Shown: positions 22,820-29,323 of the stretch, piece by piece
Position numbering within the stretch: position 1 is the stretch's first letter
Layout of the letters: each line of letters opens with the position of its first letter
Virus record (IMG/VR): IMGVR_UViG_3300036827_000153
Span: 1 to 38,779 of that record
From: a virus
Reading direction: 5' to 3' (one strand)
Length of the DNA stretch: 38,779 bases
The notes under the pieces: generated by a model
Database searches by the model: none
The model's input: the letters and a program-made list of their open reading frames with translations, nothing else
What the model was told of the DNA's origin: nothing
Made by a program: the position numbers and the translations under genes

Positions 22820-23020
22820 ATGCTCGAAATCCTAGGCACTAAATATATAACAGACAAAGAAGCCTCACATATCTATGGTTATTCCGTGTCTTGGTTCCAA
22901 AAACAAAGATACAATAAAAAACCGCCTCCTTTCGTGAAACTACAAGGCAGAGGAAAAGTTTATTATGCGGTGGATGAGCTAAACAAATGGTTTAAAAACA
23001 ATATTTTTGTATATAGGTGA
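22820..23020 (+). CDS. AlpA/excisionase-like DNA-binding protein (HTH_17)
   Basis: The 66-residue product fits the winged-helix AlpA/Xis pattern: ITDKEASHIYGYSVSWFQKQR (helix-turn-helix, about residues 10-30), then KPPPFVKLQGRGKVYYAVDELNKWF. GGGAG precedes the ATG. It is on the + strand within the otherwise leftward structural region, as expected of an inserted gene. AlpA proteins activate excision or late genes; no integrase is present in this genome, so a transcription role for the neighbouring late operon, or service to a host integrase, is more likely than excision of this phage. Confidence 0.7.
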   Translation: MLEILGTKYITDKEASHIYGYSVSWFQKQRYNKKPPPFVKLQGRGKVYYAVDELNKWFKNNIFVYR

Positions 23021-23023
23021 CCC

Positions 23024-23245
23024 ATGCCATCAATTGCCGTATCAGATTTATCAATAAACAAAAGTGTAGAACGTACCGCAAAACAAATAGGAAAAATTTT
23101 AAAGAAAAACTTCCCTGGAATTTTAGCAGGGAAATATCCAGGTCAAACGAACAACAATAGAGATGAAAACAAACTAAATGAAAGAATATCCATTGTCCTG
23201 TATTTAGAATTACTTCACTTTGGCTATTTTGACAAGTTCACATAA
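23024..23245 (+). CDS. Small hypothetical protein, 73 aa
   Basis: The gene starts 3 bp after the AlpA-like stop and forms a two-gene unit with it. The product is basic in the middle (RTAKQIGKILKKNFPGILAGKYPGQ) and ends with a helix (RISIVLYLELLHFGYF). I do not recognise the family. It may be a partner of the AlpA-like protein. Confidence 0.5.
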   Translation: MPSIAVSDLSINKSVERTAKQIGKILKKNFPGILAGKYPGQTNNNRDENKLNERISIVLYLELLHFGYFDKFT

Positions 23246-23271
23246 CGGCCATGAAATGTATTCAAGGCCGT
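23245..23271. terminator. Stem-loop between convergent genes
   Basis: ACGGCC (23245-23250) and GGCCGT (23266-23271) form a 6-bp GC-rich stem with a 15-nt loop between the ends of the AlpA-module (+) and the 314-residue gene (-). No strong T-run follows on either strand, so two-way termination is possible but weak. Confidence 0.4.
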
Positions 23272-23289
23272 CCTGTTTAACAAAAACCA

Positions 23290-24234
23290 TTAGGTCGTCA
23301 CTTGGGCATATGTCACGGCCACAATGACGCTACCGGCCGTATAATCTGTGGTGCCGCCGATGTATTGCAAAAAGACGTTCGCACCTGCCGTACTAATGGT
23401 CGCCTCACTTGACGAGGCAATGGGGTTGCCGGCACCGCCCCACAACGTAAAGATAGGCGTGCCGAGCAGCGCCGCCGTAATGCCTGCATTATTGAACACC
23501 AACGTACCGTCTGCCAATGAAAGCAGGCGGTTTCCGCCCCCACCACTTAGGCCCGTTGATAGAAATACTTTAAGGTCCAAGATGGCTATTTGTGCCGTCA
23601 CAGTAGGTGAGACAAAAATATTGACCTTTCCGGCTGTTGCCAGCGCCGCAAAGCCTGCTGTTACCACCTTAGAGACAACCACAGGATTACCATTAAGCAA
23701 TAAGTTTCCGGCAATGGACTGGGTATTCGCAACAACTGATGCCTGGACCAGGCTAGAGAACAAGACCCCACTGTCTATCAAGGTCCCTCTGACGTCATTG
23801 TATTTCGGCACGTCACCAATCACGGACGCACCCGATTGCATGACCACGTTCGTCAACGCCGCATTAGAGGGCAAAAACCCTGCATCTTTCAACTGTCCAG
23901 TCGTGCCATTAAATACAGCAAAGTCCCCAGAAACGACAGGCAACAATACGTTTCCTGGGTTTGTCCATTGGACTAACGTGATGATGCCGTTTGAGATAGA
24001 CGGCGTAAATATCTCGAACGTCCCGGCAGACGTAATCGAGTTAAAGCCGCCCACCGCCCCGTACCACATATCAATCACGTCTGTATTGAAAATGTTATAG
24101 CCTTCAAGGCTTACATTATTTAGGTAACCTGCCGCAGTCACGGTCGCCAGGTTGTCCGTTGTTAAAATCCGTACTGTCCTAGGCTGCACGCCCACTTGTC
24201 CGGCAACGCTCGTCGTAATCGACAAAATGCCCAT
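23290..24234 (-). CDS. Putative head fibre / decoration protein, 314 aa
   Basis: The protein is beta-rich and low in charged residues: repeated strands with VVSGDFAVFNGTTGQLKDAG (a motif found in many fibre and decoration proteins), and a C-terminal domain with TLWGGAGNPIASSSEATIST and FLQYIGGTTDYTAGSVIVAV, a jelly-roll-like pattern. It lies between the His-rich small protein and the scaffold gene, close to portal and coat, so a head-surface role is more likely than a tail role. AAGGAATTTC precedes the ATG. Confidence 0.5.
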   Translation of the reverse strand: MGILSITTSVAGQVGVQPRTVRILTTDNLATVTAAGYLNNVSLEGYNIFNTDVIDMWYGAVGGFNSITSAGTFEIFTPSISNGIITLVQWTNPGNVLLPVVSGDFAVFNGTTGQLKDAGFLPSNAALTNVVMQSGASVIGDVPKYNDVRGTLIDSGVLFSSLVQASVVANTQSIAGNLLLNGNPVVVSKVVTAGFAALATAGKVNIFVSPTVTAQIAILDLKVFLSTGLSGGGGNRLLSLADGTLVFNNAGITAALLGTPIFTLWGGAGNPIASSSEATISTAGANVFLQYIGGTTDYTAGSVIVAVTYAQVTT

Positions 24235-24269
24235 TTTTGAAATTCCTTTTTCAAAATGAATAGATAAAG

Positions 24270-24527
24270 TTACTTATTTTTCCAGCCGCCAGACATCGAC
24301 CCATGTTGTCCCACAGGCATTGCCCCTGGCCTTTGAATGACTCGACTAATGCCTTGCTGATGGTTGTCTTTGACGACTGCGGTGTGTTCAGGATGGCCGT
24401 GGTTGTTGGCCTCTTTTCGTTCATGCGCCGCCTTATGCTGGTCGCGCATTTTGTGGTGCGCCATCTCGCCCTTGTGGTAGTGGTGGCCTGATTTGTGCTT
24501 GTTCGCTTCCATGTGAGATTTTTCCAT
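24270..24527 (-). CDS. Histidine-rich small protein, 85 aa
   Basis: The ATG at 24527 is preferred because AAAAGGAG lies just upstream; an in-frame ATG at 24545 overlaps that site. The product is extremely rich in His, Lys and Gly (HKSGHHYHKGEMAHHKM; NNHGHPEHTAVV) and could bind metal ions or nucleic acid. It precedes the putative head-fibre gene by 35 bp and is probably co-transcribed with it. No family recognised. Confidence 0.55.
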   Translation of the reverse strand: MEKSHMEANKHKSGHHYHKGEMAHHKMRDQHKAAHERKEANNHGHPEHTAVVKDNHQQGISRVIQRPGAMPVGQHGSMSGGWKNK

Positions 24528-24545
24528 TGTGAAACTCCTTTTCAC

Positions 24546-24860
24546 GGGTTAAGTATCTTTACGCCAATTATCAACTATCCGTCCCTTTAATGCTATGTCT
24601 ATGTGTTGACAATATACAAGCAATCTTGGACACTTTAAGATTGCCTCCCCTAATAATATATATATATTTATTTATTATGGTAGTTACTATGTAAGGCAAA
24701 ACGGGGCATAACTCTAATTACATTATTAAAAACATATAGTTATATAAATCAAAAGCAGTATATAGCTTGTAGATAAAAAAGTAACAACTTTTCTCAAAAA
24801 TCCTGTCCACACGCTATACAGACATTATTCACAGAAATTGTGGATAACTTTTCCTTGGCA
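24546..24860. other. Candidate replication origin: A/T block and DnaA-box cluster
   Basis: This gap of over 300 bp has no gene. It holds an 8-bp inverted repeat GCAATCTT/AAGATTGC (24620-24627, 24637-24644), a very A/T-rich stretch at about 24651-24677 (TATATATATTTATTTATTA), a second A/T-rich stretch at 24716-24780, and three exact TTATNCACA DnaA boxes next to its right end. An easily melted block beside clustered DnaA boxes is the layout of bacterial oriC and DnaA-dependent plasmid origins. The lack of a phage polymerase or primase supports use of host DnaA and replisome. Confidence 0.6.
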
Positions 24861-24869
24861 TTATGCACA
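24825..24869. promoter_or_regulatory. Three DnaA boxes
   Basis: TTATTCACA at 24825-24833 (+), TTATCCACA on the - strand at 24839-24847 (TGTGGATAA as written), and TTATGCACA at 24861-24869 (+) all match the TTATNCACA consensus exactly within 45 bp. A weaker CTGTCCACA is at 24803-24811. The last box includes the stop codon of the neighbouring leftward gene. Confidence 0.75.
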
Positions 24870-25211
24870 GATATTAGGGGTCAATGCGCCACATTTCCCA
24901 CATCTCCTAAATTCCCTATCAGACTCGTCTTTAAAGACAATTTCTGACACGTTCTTTCCAATCTTTCCAAGATTTCCACAAGAAGAACACCGATGTAATG
25001 TCTCTTTTATGTTCTCAAAGATATTGATTTTTCCATATAGACTACAAAGAGAACTCAAAGTGTCGCTCAATTTCTCAATACGAATATCTTTTTCTTTCAT
25101 TTCTTTCTCTAATTTCTCAATCCTCTCAAAGCACCTTTCAATACCAGTATAAACATTTTCGAATAACGTTGATGTTTCCTCTATCTTATCTGGAACATGA
25201 CATCCGCTCAT
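24861..25211 (-). CDS. Coiled-coil protein with zinc ribbon, 116 aa
   Basis: Residues 8-60 form a heptad-type helix (FERIEKLEKEMKEKDIRIEKL). The C-terminal part has CSSCGN and CGKCGA, two CxxC pairs 29 residues apart that can bind one zinc. It ends inside a DnaA box, directly beside the putative origin. The start overlaps the previous stop by ATGA and follows AGGAAGAG. DNA or protein binding is plausible but not shown. Confidence 0.55.
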   Translation of the reverse strand: MSGCHVPDKIEETSTLFENVYTGIERCFERIEKLEKEMKEKDIRIEKLSDTLSSLCSLYGKINIFENIKETLHRCSSCGNLGKIGKNVSEIVFKDESDREFRRCGKCGALTPNICA

Positions 25212-25408
25212 AAAACTCTTCCTATGCTAATATTAATTTGAAGTCGGACCTCGGGGTTCGGCAACGTCCATACTTCTCCCGTATTGTCAAATGCAACGAT
25301 CCATAAAAGATGATGTTCTTGGGAGTAATCGATCCATCCAATGGCATGGCCTGTCCCTCTGCCTTCCACATAGACAGGAATAGTGGGATCAAGTTGAATT
25401 ATCGACAT
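25208..25408 (-). CDS. Conserved small phage protein, 66 aa
   Basis: The pattern VYVEGRGTGHAIGWIDYSQEHHLLWIVAFDNTGEVWTLPNPEVR is typical of a short protein found in many tailed phages between terminase/portal and capsid genes; its role is unknown. It predicts a small beta barrel. It overlaps both neighbours and belongs to the late leftward transcript. Confidence 0.6.
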   Translation of the reverse strand: MSIIQLDPTIPVYVEGRGTGHAIGWIDYSQEHHLLWIVAFDNTGEVWTLPNPEVRLQINISIGRVL

Positions 25409-25619
25409 AACCGATGCCTCTACATTTATGGCATTTCTTCTGAATCACCTCGAAATCAGGCAATGGTGCATATCCACATCCGCGACATTCAGGACATTGC
25501 ACAAGGTCAGTCACCGGCCTCGCTGCCATTCTTTCGTTAAATTCTTTGTTTAGATGTTCCAATTCATCATAGTGGTCATCCTCCCTCAAACGAGCCAATT
25601 CCGCTATTAAGTCAATCAT
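25389..25619 (-). CDS. Small protein with DnaJ-type zinc motif, 76 aa
   Basis: The N-terminal half is helical (IAELARLREDDHYDELEHLNKEF). The C-terminal half has CPECRGCGY and CHKCRGIGY, two CxxCxGxG-like repeats as in the zinc domain of DnaJ, which binds one zinc and unfolded proteins. A second small protein with the same motif type is at 32358-32615. ATGA overlap joins it to the upstream tiny gene. Confidence 0.6.
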   Translation of the reverse strand: MIDLIAELARLREDDHYDELEHLNKEFNERMAARPVTDLVQCPECRGCGYAPLPDFEVIQKKCHKCRGIGYVDNST

Positions 25620-25738
25620 TTCTTTTTTTTCTCGTCCTTCTTCTTGACATAAAGCTTATTGTCCTCTTGCCTGTCTTGCCTTAAGATTTCCTTCTTTAGC
25701 TTTCGAAGATCGGCCTTTCTCGCCTGTTTCGGGTTCAT
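25616..25738 (-). CDS. Lysine-rich miniprotein, 40 aa
   Basis: This very basic product (NPKQARKADLRKLKKEI... ending KKKDEKKKK) is linked to both neighbours by ATGA overlaps, which supports translation. It may bind DNA or RNA or act as a structural counter-ion, but this is only inferred from composition. Confidence 0.45.
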   Translation of the reverse strand: MNPKQARKADLRKLKKEILRQDRQEDNKLYVKKKDEKKKK

Positions 25739-25914
25739 ATCGTTTGCCCTTTTGTCGGTTTCACTTGCTTCCGTCGGGTCTTGTTAGTGTCCTTCGCAAC
25801 CGGTTTCACTGACTTTTCAGTCTTAGAAAATGATTTCTTGGTGTCTTTGTTCTCACGTTTGTCAAATGCCTTTTTCATGTCTTTGCCTCTCTTTGGTGGG
25901 TCATACATCATCAT
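25735..25914 (-). CDS. Lysine-rich small protein, 59 aa
   Basis: The frame begins with three ATG codons directly after the upstream TGA stop and ends in an ATGA overlap with the next miniprotein. Composition is basic and disordered (KKSFSKTEKSVKPVAKDTNK). No family recognised. It forms part of a chain of very small late genes. Confidence 0.45.
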   Translation of the reverse strand: MMMYDPPKRGKDMKKAFDKRENKDTKKSFSKTEKSVKPVAKDTNKTRRKQVKPTKGQTI

Positions 25915-26022
25915 TCACCTCTTCGCGAGCTTATCAATTGCGCCCGCACGTTCTTTCATAATTTGTAAAACAACCCTTTCTATTTGCGCAATAGAAAGCT
26001 TTCCTTTATGTTTTGGGGACAC
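25915..26022 (-). CDS. Tiny basic protein with GTG start, 35 aa
   Basis: GTG at 26022 lies 5 nt after AAGGA, and the TGA stop is followed at once by the next ATG. The product has a basic start (SPKHKGKLS) and one helix (IAQIERVVLQIMKERAGAIDKLAKR). The strong ribosome site and coupling support expression; function unknown. Confidence 0.4.
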   Translation of the reverse strand: MSPKHKGKLSIAQIERVVLQIMKERAGAIDKLAKR

Positions 26023-26030
26023 TATTTTCC

Positions 26031-26186
26031 TTACTTTTTTTTTGATTTCTTCTTTTTAACATGTTCAGGCAGTCCTTTAATGTTTTTAGTAGCATGGGCA
26101 AATTCTTCCGCGACGCCCTTCTTCAATTCACCTCGGCCCTCCATCGCAAACATTTTACGTTGCTGTGACTTTGATTTAAACGGCAT
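26031..26186 (-). CDS. KSxxQxRKMF-type small basic protein (DUF3008-like), 51 aa
   Basis: The protein starts PFKSKSQQRKMFAMEGRGE and continues to IKGLPEHVKKKKSKKK, a pattern found in short phage and bacterial proteins of the DUF3008 type (KSxxQ near the start, GLPxxV near the end). ATG at 26186 is preferred because AAAGGAG is 9 nt upstream; another ATG at 26195 would crowd it. Function unknown. Confidence 0.5.
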   Translation of the reverse strand: MPFKSKSQQRKMFAMEGRGELKKGVAEEFAHATKNIKGLPEHVKKKKSKKK

Positions 26187-26346
26187 GACTTTCATCTCCT
26201 TTGGTAAACTCTTGTATGTCTTTTTCCGTCAATACATACAAATGAGGGACATTGTTCATTTTTAAAACATCATAAATATGAGAAATGATAACGGACAAAT
26301 TCTCAACCCTTTCCTTTAATTCAATGACCTGTTTGGATGAGGACAA
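26176..26346 (-). CDS. Small coiled-coil protein with TTG start, 56 aa
   Basis: TTG at 26346 directly follows the stop of the upstream gene, with GGAGAAAG at the usual distance. The product has a helix (KQVIELKERVENLSVIISHIYDVL) and then VPHLYVLTEKDIQEFTK. It overlaps the next gene by 11 bp. Start choice is uncertain; an internal ATG would give a much shorter product. Confidence 0.4.
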   Translation of the reverse strand: MSSSKQVIELKERVENLSVIISHIYDVLKMNNVPHLYVLTEKDIQEFTKGDESHAV

Positions 26347-26535
26347 TTACTTTCTCCTTCCATAAAACTGTTGATAAAAGTCCCGTCGCTCTTTCTGGTT
26401 CGCCCCATCAAGGTGGCCCCTCACTTGGTTCTCAAGCACCGAATCGGCCTTCTTTCCATTTCCTATCTTATAGGTTTTCCGTAACTCGTCCTGCGTTGCT
26501 TCGTGCAGATTGTTCCACGATATCTTTTGTTGCAT
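26347..26535 (-). CDS. Hypothetical small basic protein, 62 aa
   Basis: The product is charged and helical (NNLHEATQDELRKTYKIGNG; NQKERRDFYQQFYGRRK). It overlaps the upstream frame by 68 bp and lies in the chain of small late genes near portal. GAGGAGAGG lies upstream. No family recognised. Confidence 0.45.
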   Translation of the reverse strand: MQQKISWNNLHEATQDELRKTYKIGNGKKADSVLENQVRGHLDGANQKERRDFYQQFYGRRK

Positions 26536-26704
26536 CGATAATCCTCTCCTCTATTCCTAACGCAATGCATTTTGCAAATTCATATAACACCCATCCAATA
26601 ACATCATCCTTTGCAGGATAATATCTAGAAGCCATTATCTTCGTACCAGGCGATATAATGACTGGCACCCGATTTTCTCTCTTCTTTCGACTTTTCTTTC
26701 CCAT
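26468..26704 (-). CDS. Hypothetical small protein, 78 aa
   Basis: The N-terminus is very basic (GKKSRKKRENR), followed by VPVIISPGTKIMASRYYPAKDDVIGWVLYEFA and a helix. It starts 25 bp after the portal stop with AAAGGAC upstream. Function unknown; a head-assembly role is possible from position only. Confidence 0.5.
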   Translation of the reverse strand: MGKKSRKKRENRVPVIISPGTKIMASRYYPAKDDVIGWVLYEFAKCIALGIEERIIDATKDIVEQSARSNAGRVTENL

Positions 26705-26728
26705 AATATATTATGTCCTTTCATGGCA

Positions 26729-28828
26729 CTAATGCGCTCCTTCTCGCCGGGGTTGTGTCACTTGATGGTGCGTTTCAATGACTTCTTTCGTGTGTCGGTG
26801 CCGCATGTCTCTTCGTTTCAATTCAAGGTCCACCCGTTTAGAAAACCGGTCGGTGTTCGCCTTTACAATTTCCACCAAGTTATAGCCATGGGCCATTTGC
26901 ATGTCCGCCGCTATTTTCTTCTCTTCATTCTCAATCTTTCGCATGTCAACCATATACTGGACCTTCATTTTCTCTTGGTCTTGTTTCAACTTCGCCGCTG
27001 CCAATTGGTTACGTTCTGCAAGTGGGTTGTTATTCATCTCGGCCTTTTGTTTCTCCATCGCCAAGCGCTTTTGTTCTGCAAGCTCTTCCGTCCAACTGTC
27101 CACCATCTTCTTCAATTGGTCAATGCCACGTCCTTCCATGTTGTCCAAGACGAAATTGAGCCCTTTCTCTGCAATGAATTGTGCAAACAATTGGGACATC
27201 CCCATCATTTCTTTCAACATCATGATGGTGCGTGCTTTCTGTACCTGGAACGATGCGCCTGCCTTGACCAACACATTGAGCGCGTTCGAATCGTAAAACA
27301 TGTTCACACCTTCCTCGCCATTGATTTTGACGTAAGACTTCTTGCCCTCTTCATCCATGACCGGAATCGTGCGCGGAGTCGTGTAATATTTTGGCATAAG
27401 GTCCACGTAGATTTGCGCTGCTCTTTGATATCCTTGCAAATATCCGACAATATATGGCATTGCAGCGGAGTTAGATTGTGTGGCCGCCTCAACAATCGCG
27501 ATACCCGATAACTGGTTATTATTGATTCCCAAAGACGCATCGTAACTCCCTAATATGTTTTGAATGAGACTGTCAGACCCTTGAAACGCCTGTACAATTT
27601 CAGGCGGCGCAGGTACTTTTGCAATTTCCCTAATGGGCTCAGGAATCGGTTGGTCGGGGTTCTCTTCGTAATAGGCATTCACGACCACGTTACTTGGTTT
27701 TTGGACGTCCTTGATGGCAGCTAAGTACTCTTCTTCCTTTGGCAATGCTTCTTTCTTGATGATGAATTTGTGTTCAACGATGTTTTCAACGGAACCCGCC
27801 AAGGAAATGCCCGCATAGTTCTTCAACCGTTGTGCGCCCTTCGCATGATAGACGTAGGGACGCGTCACTTGACGAATGTTGCTGCTCTTCGGTGACCGTA
27901 TCATCACCGAATGTCCGTCAACAAAAATCAATGGAAAATGCGCGAAGTCCGTTTCTTCATATTTCAATATTTTATTGTCTATCAAACGATAGCGAACAAT
28001 TGTTTCGAGCAGGGTCTTTCGGGGCCTTCCTACTATCGCAGGCGGTGCCGAGAACTCGCTCCACGTCTTTAGCATCTTGTCATATTCAGACTTCTTCATG
28101 ACGCGCCCATCACGCACCATCACGATCTGTGTTTCGTGTTTCTTCTTCTCATAATAATCTGCCACAATCAACATAGGTGTCGAGTCATTGAGGTAGGCCC
28201 AATTGAACCCCGCAAAGTCACGCTTAAACGTAATGTCTTGCAAAGGAACGTCAGGGTATTCTTCCTCAAAATCGTCTTTTGCCATCGGAAAAAGCTCGAA
28301 AGCAAGTCGCCCGTCCCCCTTGTGGGACTCCCTCGCCAATGGGTCAAAGCCACACAGCGTTGGTTCCGCACGCACGACATTGATGACTTGGTGCATGGAC
28401 ATAGGGCTCGCGTAGTCCGTCGTCACCTTGAGCGTGCTAAAGCCCCCTGACAAGAGGTCTTTATACACTTCGTACTTGGTGTGATGGTTCGATGCGTCAG
28501 TCAGCGTATGTCGAAGATGTTGCTCGACCACCTTGATGGTCATGGGGTCGGCCGTGTTCTGGTCGTCCGCGCAGACTTCAATGTCGGGCTCTTGCTTTGA
28601 AAACTCGCCTAGCAAACGTGATATATAAGCTTCTAGGATATTGAATTCGAGTTGGGGCTTTGAAATGGTGGTCAGTAAGGTGATTTCATCATTCGTGAGT
28701 GAGGACTCAAAGACAAACCGCCTAAAATCATTGTAACGGTCATAGTTCGGCTTAAAATAATCGTGCGCTATCCTGACACTTTTCTTGATGCGCGCAAGCT
28801 GGTCCTGGTGCGTTCTCGCCACTTCCAT
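26729..28828 (-). CDS. Portal protein, P22-like
   Basis: The 699-residue length is close to P22 portal (725). The N-terminal part has the typical YDRYNDFRRFVFESSLTNDE region and QLEFNILEAYISRLLGEFSKQEP. A middle part (FDPLARESHKGDGRLAFELFPM; YEETDFAHFPLIFVDGHSV) is followed by a long C-terminal coiled helix (AEQKRLAMEKQKAEMNNNPL onward) that corresponds to the barrel of P22-type portals. It forms the dodecameric DNA channel and binds terminase and the gp4-like adaptor. Confidence 0.85.
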   Translation of the reverse strand: MEVARTHQDQLARIKKSVRIAHDYFKPNYDRYNDFRRFVFESSLTNDEITLLTTISKPQLEFNILEAYISRLLGEFSKQEPDIEVCADDQNTADPMTIKVVEQHLRHTLTDASNHHTKYEVYKDLLSGGFSTLKVTTDYASPMSMHQVINVVRAEPTLCGFDPLARESHKGDGRLAFELFPMAKDDFEEEYPDVPLQDITFKRDFAGFNWAYLNDSTPMLIVADYYEKKKHETQIVMVRDGRVMKKSEYDKMLKTWSEFSAPPAIVGRPRKTLLETIVRYRLIDNKILKYEETDFAHFPLIFVDGHSVMIRSPKSSNIRQVTRPYVYHAKGAQRLKNYAGISLAGSVENIVEHKFIIKKEALPKEEEYLAAIKDVQKPSNVVVNAYYEENPDQPIPEPIREIAKVPAPPEIVQAFQGSDSLIQNILGSYDASLGINNNQLSGIAIVEAATQSNSAAMPYIVGYLQGYQRAAQIYVDLMPKYYTTPRTIPVMDEEGKKSYVKINGEEGVNMFYDSNALNVLVKAGASFQVQKARTIMMLKEMMGMSQLFAQFIAEKGLNFVLDNMEGRGIDQLKKMVDSWTEELAEQKRLAMEKQKAEMNNNPLAERNQLAAAKLKQDQEKMKVQYMVDMRKIENEEKKIAADMQMAHGYNLVEIVKANTDRFSKRVDLELKRRDMRHRHTKEVIETHHQVTQPRREGAH

Positions 28829-28882
28829 GTGGGCTTCCTTGGGTCTATTTAGATAATCAGTGTAACTCTAATTGATTAAAAC

Positions 28883-29323
28883 TTAAATATAGTCTATATT
28901 GAATATCTCGCAGATTTTTTCTTTGATTCTCTCAAAATCTTCAAGGACCTTCATAAATTCTGTCCCCTGGGACATTTCTTTCAATGCCCTTATCTTAATG
29001 TGCATGTTATCAATAGAAAATTGAGATTTCATTTCCGTTAATTCAACCAACAGGTCCTTTATACCTCTAGTGTCTAATAGTTTGTTGACTTCGGTTATTT
29101 CACTATAAACGTTCTGTACACCAATCGCATGTTGGCTGACCATTGATTCAATTTGCTGCATTCTTTCATTTAATTTATTTTGTATTGAAAAAATATCATC
29201 AGATAATTTCCTTACTTTCCAATAATCACTATCCATGTCATAAAATGCCCTATTACATTCTTCATTTATTTGCTCTTTTATGGCTTCCCTTACTTCATCG
29301 CTCAATCTAATTTCATTTTCCAT
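28883..29323 (-). CDS. Coiled-coil protein between terminase and portal, 146 aa
   Basis: The product is acidic and almost entirely helical (EVREAIKEQINEECNRAFYD; FSIQNKLNERMQQIESMVSQ; KVLEDFERIKEKICEIFNI). It overlaps the terminase gene by 11 bp, so the two are co-translated. No family recognised. A packaging-related or head-assembly role is suggested only by position. Confidence 0.55.
   Translation of the reverse strand: MENEIRLSDEVREAIKEQINEECNRAFYDMDSDYWKVRKLSDDIFSIQNKLNERMQQIESMVSQHAIGVQNVYSEITEVNKLLDTRGIKDLLVELTEMKSQFSIDNMHIKIRALKEMSQGTEFMKVLEDFERIKEKICEIFNIDYI

Noticed and set aside
23348-24100. 250-codon frame on the + strand
   Set aside because: Antisense to the 314-residue beta-rich gene, with no domain pattern and no suitable start region.
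26723-27511. 262-codon His/Leu-rich frame on the + strand
   Set aside because: Lies antisense inside the portal gene and has composition expected of a shadow frame.
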